Assembly (NCBI GenBank): GCA_910587695.1 | Contig: CAJUNC010000003.1 | Location: 1 to 64,000 of the forward strand | Source of the DNA: an uncultured Lactobacillus sp. | GTDB taxonomy: Bacteria > Bacillota > Bacilli > Lactobacillales > Lactobacillaceae | Reading direction: 5' to 3' | DNA: 64,000 nucleotides | Made by a program: the position numbers and the translations under genes | The notes under the pieces: generated by a model | Told to the model about the DNA's origin: nothing | What the model saw: the letters and a program-made list of their open reading frames with translations, nothing else | The model's database searches: none | Shown here: positions 32,907-41,999 of the stretch, piece after piece | Layout: each line of letters begins with the position of its first letter | How positions within the stretch are numbered: the stretch's first letter is position 1

Positions 32907-33758
32907 TTATTTTGGCCAGTTTTGACTTATTTTTTCTAAAAGTGAAGCGACTTTAGCACGATCTTCTTTGCGATAGACCCCATAAAGGTCCATGCGAGCG
33001 CTTTTGTCAGTGATCTTTAAACGTACACGGTCAGTATGATCTCTAGTTGCTAAAGGATGCGTGATATTAGTGCTAAAATATGGAAAACTAGAGTAGTCAG
33101 TGATCTCTTTTAATGCTTCGTATTCTTGTTGAAAGAGAAATTTAGCGTCTGGGATATGTTGAGAGATGATATCTTTCCAAGACCCGATATCACCTAAAAC
33201 GACAAAGCTCATTTGAAAAAGATCGTCAAAACTGACACTGGTCTGGTTTGCCTGGTAAGTGAATTTATCGAGGTTGACATAGAGATCTTCGTGACCGAGA
33301 TAACGTGCTTCGAGCGTCTTTGTTTGGATCTCTTTTTCTGAAATGACGAGCGTATATTTGTTGTTATCTAGTGAAGCAGTTATCTGATCTGTAGGTAAAA
33401 GCTCAGGATCTAAGGAAAATGTGTTAGTAGAGAGTTGATCTAAGATAAACCTTGGCCCAGGAACAGTAGAGCTTACTTTGATGAGTTTTTGGTTAGCCGC
33501 ATGATCTTGGATCTGTTCGACAAATCTTTGATTGGCGTATAAGAGCTGTTTTGCTTTTTTAGCAGCTAACTTGCCTGTTTTGGTCAAAGTGATCCGATTG
33601 GCAGTTCGTTCAAATAGTTTGACTTCAAGCTGTTCTTCTAGTTTCTGCATCCCACGTGTAACAGTTGGTTGAGTGACATTTAAGACGGTAGCTGTTTTGG
33701 ATAATGTCTGATATTTGGAAAATGTTACCAAATATTCAAGTAGATAGTTATCGATCAT
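32907..33758 (-). CDS. LysR-family transcriptional regulator
   Basis: A 283-residue regulator with an N-terminal helix-turn-helix, FSKYQTLSKTATVLNVTQPTVTRGMQKLEEQL, and a C-terminal effector domain. The start at 33758 has AGAGGTGA seven bases upstream. The frame extends hydrophobically to 33905, but that would overlap the aldo/keto reductase start and lacks a ribosome site. It is divergent from two aldo/keto reductase genes and probably regulates them. The effector is unknown. Confidence 0.88.
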   Translation of the reverse strand: MIDNYLLEYLVTFSKYQTLSKTATVLNVTQPTVTRGMQKLEEQLEVKLFERTANRITLTKTGKLAAKKAKQLLYANQRFVEQIQDHAANQKLIKVSSTVPGPRFILDQLSTNTFSLDPELLPTDQITASLDNNKYTLVISEKEIQTKTLEARYLGHEDLYVNLDKFTYQANQTSVSFDDLFQMSFVVLGDIGSWKDIISQHIPDAKFLFQQEYEALKEITDYSSFPYFSTNITHPLATRDHTDRVRLKITDKSARMDLYGVYRKEDRAKVASLLEKISQNWPK

Positions 33759-33893
33759 AATTTTCACCTCTGATCCTAGTATACTCAAAACGTATAGTAA
33801 TATGCAAAAGAAGTATTTTACATTGTGCGCAAAAGAAAATAAACTGAAAGCAATGATAGATCTTAAAAGAAACATAGATGAAAGGATCGACTG

Positions 33894-34745
33894 ATGAAGA
33901 TGCAAACTTTTGAACTAAATAATGGCGAAAAGATCCCTGTTTTGGGCCTAGGTACTTTCCAAATGACACCAGATCAAGCCCAAAAAGCAGTCGTAGCAGC
34001 ACTTGAAAGCGGGTATCGGCTCGTAGACACAGCCAATGCTTATTTAAATGAAAAAGCAGTTGGCCGAGGGATCAAGGACTCAAGTGTAGCACGAAAAGAT
34101 ATCTATTTGAGTTCTAAACTGTGGCCGACCGTTTATACCAAGGCTGATGCTGTTGATGAAACGTTAGAACGTTTAGGGACTGATCATGTAGATCTGTTAT
34201 TTTTACATCAACCGGCTGGTGATTATATGGCAGGTTATCGCAAGCTCGAACAAGCTTATCGTGAGGGCAAGATCAAAGCGATCGGGATCTCGAACTTTTA
34301 CGGTGAAAAATTGCAACATTTACTAGAAGAAGCAAAAATCAAACCACAAGTGATACAAGTTGAAGCCCATCCATACTATACACAACAAGAACTCCGTGAG
34401 ATCTTAAGACCTTATAAAACACGTTTGATGGCATGGTATCCGTTAGGGCATGGTGATCGATCATTGATGAATGAAGATATTTTTACTAAGTTAGCCCAAA
34501 AATATGGCAAGACAAATATTCAGATCATCTTGCGTTGGCACATTCAAATGGGCTTTATCGTGATCCCAGGTTCAACTGACCCAGAACATATCAAAGCTAA
34601 TGCTGATCTTTTTGATTTTGAGCTGAGTGCTTCTGATATGGCAGAGATCAAAAAATTAGATCAAACAAAGCGCTATTATATGCCTGATGCTACTAGAGAA
34701 GAACAATATGCGCAGATGGATATGGATTTTAGTTCTCAAAAATAA
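33894..34745 (+). CDS. Aldo/keto reductase
   Basis: A 283-residue NADPH-dependent AKR with the TIM-barrel signatures: VDTANAYLNEKAVGRGI (catalytic Asp and Tyr), SSKLW (Lys), LLFLHQPAGDYM (His) and VIPGSTDPEHIKAN near the C-terminus for cofactor binding. The last motif departs from the usual IPKS with PGS. AAGGA precedes the ATG. It is about 45% similar by eye to its downstream neighbour, so the pair arose by duplication. It may reduce hydroxyacetone, methylglyoxal or 2,5-diketogluconate-like substrates. Confidence 0.9.
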   Translation: MKMQTFELNNGEKIPVLGLGTFQMTPDQAQKAVVAALESGYRLVDTANAYLNEKAVGRGIKDSSVARKDIYLSSKLWPTVYTKADAVDETLERLGTDHVDLLFLHQPAGDYMAGYRKLEQAYREGKIKAIGISNFYGEKLQHLLEEAKIKPQVIQVEAHPYYTQQELREILRPYKTRLMAWYPLGHGDRSLMNEDIFTKLAQKYGKTNIQIILRWHIQMGFIVIPGSTDPEHIKANADLFDFELSASDMAEIKKLDQTKRYYMPDATREEQYAQMDMDFSSQK

Positions 34746-34782
34746 ACTTAGACGCTCAAAGTTGCGGAAAGGATGAAAAATT

Positions 34783-35652
34783 ATGGTCAATGTTCCGATA
34801 AAAAAATTAAATAACGGGGTGGAAATGCCTGTGTTAGGTTTTGGTGTCTTTCAAGTCCCTGATCCAAAAGAATGTAAACAAGCAGTGTTAGATGCTCTAG
34901 CTTCAGGATATCGTTTGATCGATACAGCAGCAGCTTATCAAAACGAAGCAGCTGTGGGTGAAGCGATCAAAGAAAGTGGGATCGCGCGAGAAGAGATCTT
35001 TGTTACTTCTAAACTTTGGGTCTCAGATTTTACTTATGAACGTGCTAAAGCTGGGATCGAACGTTCATTAGAGCTACTGGGCCTTAATCATATCGACCTA
35101 TATCTCTTACACCAACCATATGGCGATACGGTGGGGGCTTGGCGTGCTCTTGAAGAAGCTTATCAAGCTGGGAAGATCCGTGCTATTGGAGTCTCGAATT
35201 TCTATGCTGATCAGTTGAAGGATCTAGAATTGACAACAAATATCAAGCCAGCAGTCAACCAGATCGAGGTAAATACTTGGTTCCAACAAGAAGCCGAGGT
35301 GAGCTTTGCCCAAAGTGAAGATATCTTAGTGGAAGCTTGGGCGCCATTTGCAGAAGGAAAGCACAATATTTTCACCAATGAAAAAATCAAGGCGATCGGT
35401 GAAAAGTACGGTAGATCAAACGGACAAGTTATCTTGCGTTGGCTTCTACAAAGAGGGATCACAGTTATTCCTAAGTCAGTTCATAAAAATCGTATGGAAG
35501 AAAATATCAACGTTTTTGATTTTGAACTCAGCCCAGCTGATATGGAAGTTATGGCCAGTTTGGATAAAAATGAGAGTCAATTTTTTGATCACCGTGATCC
35601 AGTAGCGATCGAACAGATCTTTGGATCTAGTCTGCGTCAATTGCACGACTAA
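34783..35652 (+). CDS. Aldo/keto reductase
   Basis: A 289-residue AKR with the full tetrad: Asp and Tyr in LIDTAAAYQNEAAVGEAI, Lys in TSKLWVSDF and His in LYLLHQPYGDTVGAW. The cofactor motif is the classical VIPKSVHKNRMEEN. It is 37 bases downstream of the first AKR gene and probably co-transcribed. GGAAAGGATG precedes the ATG. The substrate is not evident. A strong terminator follows at 35709-35755. Confidence 0.92.
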   Translation: MVNVPIKKLNNGVEMPVLGFGVFQVPDPKECKQAVLDALASGYRLIDTAAAYQNEAAVGEAIKESGIAREEIFVTSKLWVSDFTYERAKAGIERSLELLGLNHIDLYLLHQPYGDTVGAWRALEEAYQAGKIRAIGVSNFYADQLKDLELTTNIKPAVNQIEVNTWFQQEAEVSFAQSEDILVEAWAPFAEGKHNIFTNEKIKAIGEKYGRSNGQVILRWLLQRGITVIPKSVHKNRMEENINVFDFELSPADMEVMASLDKNESQFFDHRDPVAIEQIFGSSLRQLHD

Positions 35653-35708
35653 AAAACATTAGCACGTCTTCAAAAAGTTTGTTAAAATAACAGATGAAGT
35701 TTTCGCGT

Positions 35709-35755
35709 ATAAGGGTCCAGCAAAACGAACTAGTTTTGCTGGATCCTTATTTTTT
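35709..35755 (+). terminator. Terminator after the AKR pair
   Basis: An 18-bp stem with one mismatch (35709-35726 with 35733-35750) is followed by T-rich sequence. It lies inside the open frame upstream of the next gene and so rules out the early start of that frame. Confidence 0.85.
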
Positions 35756-35777
35756 ATCTAAGGGAGGAAGGTTTTTA

Positions 35778-36263
35778 ATGGATTTTTACATGCGCTTACC
35801 CCGAGATCATCGGGAATTTGTTTTGTTTTTGCTGATCGTATCGTTGATCTCAGTGAACTTGATCGCTCCTTTGATCAGTATGTTTGAGTTAGGCTTTAGC
35901 TTTGAAGTCTGGCAAAATACACTAAGAGTATTACCATTTATCTGGCTAGCAGTGGTGATCTTAGTCATTTTGACACAAAAACCAGCCGGCAAGCTCAAGG
36001 ATCTGATCGTGCATCCAAAAGACAGTTTTCGTTTGCAGATCACGATCAATATCTTATGCAACGTCTTTTTGATGTCGTTTTTTATGACATTTATCGGAGC
36101 TTGGATCGGTGAAGGGGCGATCCATTTTACACCAGTGAGTGAATTTTTCGGTAAGTGGCCTCGAAACTTTAGCATAGCTTTTCTTATCGAAGCGCTCATC
36201 GCTCAGCCGATCGCTCGCCAAGTTTTATACCGTTATCATTTGAAAAAAGAGACCTTTGAATGA
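35778..36263 (+). CDS. DUF2798-type membrane protein
   Basis: A 161-residue membrane protein with four helices in two similar halves. Each half begins with a short charged segment (MRLPRDHREFVLFLLIVSLISVNLIAP; HPKDSFRLQITINILCNVFLMSFFMTFIG). That two-helix repeat fits the DUF2798 family. Function is unknown. The start follows GGGAGGAAGG and lies after the AKR terminator. A terminator follows at 36267-36307, so it is monocistronic. Confidence 0.75.
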   Translation: MDFYMRLPRDHREFVLFLLIVSLISVNLIAPLISMFELGFSFEVWQNTLRVLPFIWLAVVILVILTQKPAGKLKDLIVHPKDSFRLQITINILCNVFLMSFFMTFIGAWIGEGAIHFTPVSEFFGKWPRNFSIAFLIEALIAQPIARQVLYRYHLKKETFE

Positions 36264-36266
36264 TCC

Positions 36267-36307
36267 AAAAACCTCGTATTGAAAGAATTTTCAATGCGAG
36301 GTTTTTT
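36267..36307 (+). terminator. Terminator after the DUF2798 gene
   Basis: A 13-bp stem with one wobble pair (36272-36284 with 36289-36301) is followed by a T-run. Confidence 0.8.
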
Positions 36308-36371
36308 GTTGTGCTAAAGATAAATTGCAAGTTGGCACAACTGACTGTGACACGAGTACATTTGGATTTCA

Positions 36372-36386
36372 TTGTAAGCGCATACT
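36372..36386 (+). promoter_or_regulatory. cre site upstream of the mannitol operon
   Basis: TTGTAAGCGCATACT fits the CcpA consensus WTGNAANCGNWNNCW at every fixed position. It lies about 48 bases before the mtlA ATG and implies catabolite repression. Confidence 0.7.
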
Positions 36387-36433
36387 TTAGAATTTAAGAT
36401 TAAATTGTAAACATAAACAGGAGGTATTACGAC

Positions 36434-38191
36434 ATGGATGACGCAAAGAACAAAACATCACTCAAAGCTCGGATCCAAAAATTAGGAACTGCACTTTCAG
36501 GGATGGTGATGCCAAATATAGCTGCCATTATTGCATGGGGACTTATCACAGCGATCTTTATGGCTGAAGGATGGTTCCCAAATAAACAGATCGCTGAACT
36601 TATCGGTCCGATGTTGAATTATTTATTGCCCCTCTTGATCGGTTATGTTGGGGGACGGATGGTCTATGAAGAACGTGGTGCGGTCGTTGGTGCGATCGCT
36701 ACGATCGGGGTCGTTGTTGGCTCACAAGTTCCGATGTTTCTTGGAGCGATGATCATGGGACCGCTTGGTGGATGGTGTATCAAAAAATTAGACAGTATCT
36801 TCCAAGATAAAGTGCGTTCGGGAATGGAAATGATCTATAACAACTTTACTAGTGGGATCATGGGGATGGTTCTAGCGATCGTTGGGGTCTATGTAGTTAA
36901 TCCGATCGTTAATGCCGGCAGTATGCTGATGGGTGAAGGCGTTGACTGGATCATTTCAGTTCATTTATTGCCCTTAGCTAATATTTTTATCGAACCAGCT
37001 AAAGTTTTATTCCTAAATAATGCGATCGGTAACGGGATCTTAGTTCCATTGGGGATCCAACAAGCTGCAAGTGCTGGTAAATCTGTTTTATTCTTACTTG
37101 AATCTAACCCTGGCCCTGGGTTAGGTGTCTTGTTGGCCTTTACATTCTTTGGTAAGGGTAATGCTAAGGGTTCAGCTCCAGGGGCAGCTTTCATCCAGTT
37201 TATCGGTGGGATCCATGAAGTTTACTTCCCATATATCTTAATGAAGCCAGCAATGTTTTTGGCCGTGATCGCCGGTGGGGTGACAGGTACATTTACTTTC
37301 CAAATGTTTGGTGCTGGTCTTAAAGCCGCTGCTTCTCCAGGTTCGATCATTGCGATCCTAGCGATGACACCAAAAGATAGCTATCTTGGTGTGCTAGCTG
37401 GTGTAGCTGCAGGTGCTGTGGTGTCCTTTATCATTGCAGCTATTATTTTGAAACATGACCGCTCTACTTCTGATGAATTTGAAGCTAAGCAACAAGAGAT
37501 GGCACAAATAAAAGCGGAGTCAAAAGGGAAAAAAGCAACAGCTAAACTGACACCAGCTGATTTTTCTGGGATCAAAAAGATCATTTTTGCTTGTGATGCT
37601 GGGATGGGCTCTTCTGCGATGGGGGCTTCCTTACTGCGAGATAAGGTCAAAAAAGCTGGTATTACAGATGTTTCAGTCACAAATACTGCAGTTAGTCGCT
37701 TACAAGATGAACCTGATCTACTAGTCGTAACTCAAGAGGAATTAGCTGAACGAGCAGCCCAAAAAACGCCAAGTGCTGTACATGTTCAAGTAGGTAATTT
37801 CTTGAACAGTCCTCGCTATGATGAGATCATTGCTCGCTTAAAAACTGAGACATTGATCAATGAAGAGACAAGAGCTGTGCCTAAAGCCACTGGTTCAGAA
37901 CTTGAACTTTCTAATGTCAAAGAGGTCAACTTCATTAGACATGATCAAAATGTTGGAACATCAACGATGGCAGTCAGTCTTTTCAAAGATAGCTTGCATA
38001 AAGCGGGTAAAAAAGTACCAGTCAAAGCAGTTCGCTTAGATGAGTTGGTAGATAGTCCAGAGCATTTGGTGATCGTCACCAAGGAAGCAAAGAAGAACTT
38101 AGATATCCGTTATACCAATGTTCAAGTCCTCGCAGTTTCTGACCTGTTGACTGATGAAAAATTAGCTCAGATCATTATCGGTTTAGCTTAG
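36434..38191 (+). CDS. mtlA: PTS mannitol transporter subunit IICB
   Basis: The mannitol permease that imports mannitol and releases mannitol-1-phosphate. The 585-residue protein has an N-terminal IIC membrane domain (to about 345) with MVMPNIAAIIAWGLITA and the GGIHEVYFPY motif. A IIB domain follows with phosphocysteine Cys387 in FACDAGMGSSAMGASL. Beyond it is a second IIB-like unit (residues about 490-585: VNFIRHDQNVGTSTMAVSL...) in which the cysteine position is replaced. The IIA part is separate (mtlF). AGGAGG precedes the ATG, and a cre site lies upstream. Confidence 0.95.
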   Translation: MDDAKNKTSLKARIQKLGTALSGMVMPNIAAIIAWGLITAIFMAEGWFPNKQIAELIGPMLNYLLPLLIGYVGGRMVYEERGAVVGAIATIGVVVGSQVPMFLGAMIMGPLGGWCIKKLDSIFQDKVRSGMEMIYNNFTSGIMGMVLAIVGVYVVNPIVNAGSMLMGEGVDWIISVHLLPLANIFIEPAKVLFLNNAIGNGILVPLGIQQAASAGKSVLFLLESNPGPGLGVLLAFTFFGKGNAKGSAPGAAFIQFIGGIHEVYFPYILMKPAMFLAVIAGGVTGTFTFQMFGAGLKAAASPGSIIAILAMTPKDSYLGVLAGVAAGAVVSFIIAAIILKHDRSTSDEFEAKQQEMAQIKAESKGKKATAKLTPADFSGIKKIIFACDAGMGSSAMGASLLRDKVKKAGITDVSVTNTAVSRLQDEPDLLVVTQEELAERAAQKTPSAVHVQVGNFLNSPRYDEIIARLKTETLINEETRAVPKATGSELELSNVKEVNFIRHDQNVGTSTMAVSLFKDSLHKAGKKVPVKAVRLDELVDSPEHLVIVTKEAKKNLDIRYTNVQVLAVSDLLTDEKLAQIIIGLA

Positions 38192-38203
38192 GAGGTTTTA
38201 GAG

Positions 38204-38644
38204 ATGGAATTAAAAGAAAATATGATCTTGTTAGATCAAGCACCAGCGACCAAAAAAGAAGCGATCCGCTTAGCGGGCGAATTATTGGTAAAAGAAGGCT
38301 GTGTTGATAAGCGTTATATCGATTCAATGATCAAAAGAAATGAAGATGTTTCGACTTATATGGGTAATTTTATCGCGATCCCTCATGGTACAGATGAGGG
38401 GAAGAGTTTCATCAAAAAGACAGGGATCTCGGTGGTCCAGGTACCTTTAGGAGTGGATTTTAGCAATGACGAGCAAGTGGAAAATCTAGTAACGGTAGTA
38501 TTTGGGATCGCTGGGTCAAACAATGAGCATTTAGAGCTATTATCGCAGATCGCCTTATATTGTAGCGATGTTTCTAATGTAGCAAAATTGGCGGATGCTA
38601 CAACTAAAGAAGAGATCATTAATTTATTGAAAGAGGTTGGATAA
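38204..38644 (+). CDS. mtlF: PTS mannitol transporter subunit IIA
   Basis: A 146-residue cytosolic phosphotransfer protein that passes phosphate from HPr to the IIB domain of MtlA. The phosphorylated histidine is H61 in IAIPHGTDEG. It is 12 bases after mtlA with GGAGG, and two bases before mtlD, in one operon. Confidence 0.95.
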   Translation: MELKENMILLDQAPATKKEAIRLAGELLVKEGCVDKRYIDSMIKRNEDVSTYMGNFIAIPHGTDEGKSFIKKTGISVVQVPLGVDFSNDEQVENLVTVVFGIAGSNNEHLELLSQIALYCSDVSNVAKLADATTKEEIINLLKEVG

Positions 38645-38646
38645 TA

Positions 38647-39795
38647 ATGAAAGCATTACATTTTGGCGCAGGAAATATTGGACGTGGTTTCATCGGTGAA
38701 GTATTAGCGAAAAATGGTTTTGAGATCACCTTTGTTGATGTAAATGAAAAAGTGATCACAGCTTTGAATGAAAAACATGAATATCTTATCCAATTAGCAG
38801 AACCAACTAAAAAACAAATTAAAGTTACTGGGGTCAATGGGATAAATAATGCTAAAGAACCAGCCAAAGTAGCTCAAGCTTTTGCAAAAGCAGATATCGT
38901 AACTACAGCGATCGGACCTAAGATCTTACCTTTGATCGCTTCATTGATCGCAGCTGGGATCAAACTCAGAAAAGAAACTGATAATTATCAAAAAATTGAT
39001 GTGATCGCTTGTGAAAATATGATCGGTGGTTCGCAATTTCTAAAAAACGAGGTCTATAAGCACTTAGACGAAGCAACTAAAGCTTTTGCGGATGAATATA
39101 TCGGTTTTCCAAATGCAGCGGTCGATCGGATCGTCCCGCAACAAAGTCACGCAGATCCGTTATTCGTGGTCGTTGAACCTTTTAAAGAATGGGTCATTGA
39201 TGAAAGTCAACTAAAAGATCCAGCTTTAAAGCTAAAAGAAGTCCACTATGCAAAAAAGCTTGAACCGTATATCGAACGCAAATTGTTCTCGGTCAATACG
39301 GGACATGCAACGGTAGCGTACACCGGGCAAGTTTACGGATATGACACGATCGGTGAAGCGATAAAAGATAAAAGGGTATTAGACCAAGTTAAGGCTGTAC
39401 TAGCTGAGACCCGTGAATTATTGTTAGCTAAATGGGATTTTGAACGCTCTGAACTGGAAGCTTATCAACAAAAGATCATCGAACGTTTTGAAAATCCTGA
39501 ACTTTCAGATGAGATCACGCGTGTCGGGCGGACACCGATCCGCAAGTTAGGCTATGATGAACGCTTTATTCGCCCGATCAGAGAAGCTAAGGCACACAAT
39601 TTGAGCTACCAAGCACTTTTAAAAACAGTAAGTGATATTTATCGCTTCAATGATCCAGCCGATCAAGAAAGCCAACAGATAAAAGAAATGTTGACGACTT
39701 TACCTTTGATCGAGGTGATCTACCAAACAACTGGGTTAGATAAACAAAAAGATGCTGCACTGTTGGCGGAATTAGAAGCGCAGTGTGAACGATAA
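38647..39795 (+). CDS. mtlD: Mannitol-1-phosphate 5-dehydrogenase
   Basis: The enzyme oxidises mannitol-1-phosphate to fructose-6-phosphate with NAD. The 382-residue protein starts MKALHFGAGNIGRGFIGE (Rossmann loop). It has CENMIGGSQFLK, FPNAAVDRIVPQ and the polyol-dehydrogenase catalytic Lys/His region KLFSVNTGHATVAYTG. It follows mtlF closely. Confidence 0.96.
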   Translation: MKALHFGAGNIGRGFIGEVLAKNGFEITFVDVNEKVITALNEKHEYLIQLAEPTKKQIKVTGVNGINNAKEPAKVAQAFAKADIVTTAIGPKILPLIASLIAAGIKLRKETDNYQKIDVIACENMIGGSQFLKNEVYKHLDEATKAFADEYIGFPNAAVDRIVPQQSHADPLFVVVEPFKEWVIDESQLKDPALKLKEVHYAKKLEPYIERKLFSVNTGHATVAYTGQVYGYDTIGEAIKDKRVLDQVKAVLAETRELLLAKWDFERSELEAYQQKIIERFENPELSDEITRVGRTPIRKLGYDERFIRPIREAKAHNLSYQALLKTVSDIYRFNDPADQESQQIKEMLTTLPLIEVIYQTTGLDKQKDAALLAELEAQCER

Positions 39796-39916
39796 CTTTG
39801 CTGGCTACTACCCTGAGTTTGGGGTGGTAGTTTTGTGTTACTACCTAATATTTTAAATATAAAAAATTAAAGGTTATACTGGAGGGTAGGACGATGAGAA
39901 AGCAAGGTGAAAAGGC

Positions 39917-41869
39917 GTGGTAAGATTGACCAAACGCCAGGAAGTGATCTTGACAGAATTGGTGAAAAATGTTCCCGAGGGGATCGCACTTTCACAGTTG
40001 AGTAAGATCACTAAAGTCAGTCGGCGGACGCTATACCGGGAATTTAATGAATTGAGTTTGTATTTGCAACATCTCGGGCTAAATTTACAAAATGAACAAG
40101 GACGCTATGTTTTAGTGGGTGAAAATGTAGCTTTGAAGCAATTACAAATGATGTTGGGGATGCAAGCAAAATTAGTTGAACCACTTAAGCCAAAGAGTCG
40201 CCAAAACGCTTTGGCAGCATTACTGTTATTAGCCGATGAACCACAAAAGATCATCAGTTTAGCTCTGGAATTGGACGTCAGTGAAGCTACGATCCAACGT
40301 GATCTAGGTGGGTTAGAGGAAGCTTTTGCTAGTTTTGCGATCAAATTACAACGCCAAAAAGGTGTGGGTGTTTGGCTAGAGACGACTGAACTCAAGCGGC
40401 GTCAGTTTTTAAGTGAGATCATGTTGAATGAACTCAATGATTATCAATTTTTTGCTTATTTAGATGATAAAACAACGATCACACCAGACTTTTTCTTACG
40501 ATTATTGCCTAAAAAGCTATTGCAACAATGTTATCGGGGCTTGGAACAAAAGGTTTTGCCAAAATTAAAGATCACTTCGGATTACCAAGTATTGCAATTA
40601 GTTCTTCTTTTTGCGATCTGTTTGGTGCGAAGTAAAAAGCATCCCGTAAAAGTAGAGCTAAAAGGGCAACTCTTGCGTTATCAAGCCTTAGTATATGCTT
40701 TTTTGAGTAAAGTAGATGAGGATCTTGAACAAAATGAGCTCATTTATTTAGCATATCAATTGAAAAAAGGTGATCAAAACGCCAAAAGTTTTACCTATAC
40801 TGATGAATATGAATTAGCAGTCTCCCTCAAAGTAAAAGCACTGATCGCATTAGTATCACAGGAGATGAAATTTGATTTTTCACGTGATCTAGTCTTTTTT
40901 AAAAAGCTAAGCCGCCATGTGATAACGCTAAAGGAGATCTTTTTTGAACAAGCGATCAGTGAGACTGAATTACAACTGATCTTGTTATATTTTGCTAGTC
41001 AATATGTAGAAACTAAGCGCTCAGATAAGTTAGCGGTGTTGATCGTTTGTGAAAACGGGATCGGGACGTCTTCGCTTTTGAAGCAACGTTTGAAAAAAGA
41101 TCTTCCGCAAGTCAAGCATTTCAATCTTGCACGGATCCAAGAACTAAATGAGATCGATCTAGCAGAATATGATATTGTGTTGTCGACGTTACGCCTACCG
41201 GGATTTCCACGCGAATACCAGATCGTTAGTCCATTATTGACCAAAGAAGAACTTATGCGATTAAAGACCTACATCAAAGATTACCAGCGTAAATATTTTG
41301 CTAAAGTAGCAACTAGAAAAAATAAGCAGTTCAACGGTAAATTACCTCAAACTTTGAGCTTTATCGCAGCGACAGCCTTTTTTTGCACAGAATTAGTCAA
41401 TGAGCTACAGGTCAAAAAAGTTGATAATGCTGGACTTGATCTGCAACAGACCATTGAAAAGCTCGTAGGTGAGATCGGTAACAATATTATTTTGAATGAA
41501 GCAGAGGTGGTAACTGCTTTAGAAAAAAGAGAACGCTTAGCCCCGATCGGTCTGCCTGATAGTTCGTTAGCCTTGTTGCATACGACTAGTTTTGCGATCA
41601 AACGTTGCCATTTTGCGATTTTCGAGCTGATTGAGCCGATCACGATGCAAGCGATGGATCAATGCCTGATCACCGTTAAGCGCATGTTAGTTTTATTGGC
41701 ACCAGAAAACATGTCTCAGATCGAGCAAGATGCTTTGGGAACGATCAGCAGTATGGTCATAATGAATGATGACACCTTGGCTTTATTTGAACAAGGAGAT
41801 CAAAAAGCACTTCAAAGTGAGCTGGCTAAACGTTTCTTAAAAGAAATAAAATCTGGTATACCAATTTAA
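39917..41869 (+). CDS. mtlR: Mannitol operon transcriptional activator (PRD-containing, BglG/MtlR type)
   Basis: A 650-residue multidomain activator. In order it has an HTH_11 at residues 1-60 (SQLSKITKVSRRTLYREFNEL), a second helix-turn-helix near 120 (SLALELDVSEATIQRDLGGL), two PRD modules (about 190-400), a IIB-gat-like domain with Cys in LIVCENGIGTSSLLK, and a C-terminal IIA-like domain with a His in SLALLHTTSF. PTS phosphorylation of PRD, IIB and IIA sites controls it. The start is GTG at 39917 after AAGGTG. It lies 121 bases downstream of mtlD, so it may have its own promoter; the A-F-D-R order differs from the common A-R-F-D. Confidence 0.92.
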   Translation: MVRLTKRQEVILTELVKNVPEGIALSQLSKITKVSRRTLYREFNELSLYLQHLGLNLQNEQGRYVLVGENVALKQLQMMLGMQAKLVEPLKPKSRQNALAALLLLADEPQKIISLALELDVSEATIQRDLGGLEEAFASFAIKLQRQKGVGVWLETTELKRRQFLSEIMLNELNDYQFFAYLDDKTTITPDFFLRLLPKKLLQQCYRGLEQKVLPKLKITSDYQVLQLVLLFAICLVRSKKHPVKVELKGQLLRYQALVYAFLSKVDEDLEQNELIYLAYQLKKGDQNAKSFTYTDEYELAVSLKVKALIALVSQEMKFDFSRDLVFFKKLSRHVITLKEIFFEQAISETELQLILLYFASQYVETKRSDKLAVLIVCENGIGTSSLLKQRLKKDLPQVKHFNLARIQELNEIDLAEYDIVLSTLRLPGFPREYQIVSPLLTKEELMRLKTYIKDYQRKYFAKVATRKNKQFNGKLPQTLSFIAATAFFCTELVNELQVKKVDNAGLDLQQTIEKLVGEIGNNIILNEAEVVTALEKRERLAPIGLPDSSLALLHTTSFAIKRCHFAIFELIEPITMQAMDQCLITVKRMLVLLAPENMSQIEQDALGTISSMVIMNDDTLALFEQGDQKALQSELAKRFLKEIKSGIPI

Positions 41870-41880
41870 ATAGATATTAG

Positions 41881-41976
41881 TTGACAGAAGAATTTTGTTG
41901 CGCTATATTTAGTTTTGTTACTTGATGTAACTAACTTCTATAAGATTTGAAATTAACAATTAAGGTATATACCAAT
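41881..41976 (+). promoter_or_regulatory. glmS promoter and NagR-like operator
   Basis: TTGACA (41881-41886) and TATATT (41904-41909) have a 17-bp spacer. Downstream, GGTATATACC (41964-41973) is a perfect palindrome in the sequence AAGGTATATACCAAT, which shares TATACCAAT with the nagB operator. Another TATACCAAT occurs at 41857-41865, in the end of mtlR. No glmS ribozyme is seen in the 130-base leader. Confidence 0.6.
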
Positions 41977-41999
41977 TTTAAAATGTGAGGTATTGAATT

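Noticed and set aside
35694..35777. 28-codon N-terminal extension of the DUF2798 protein
   Set aside because: The stretch contains the AKR terminator hairpin and T-run; the strong GGGAGG lies just before 35778.
41870..41999. Possible glmS ribozyme
   Set aside because: The leader is only about 130 bases and does not show the conserved ribozyme core; promoter and operator fill it.
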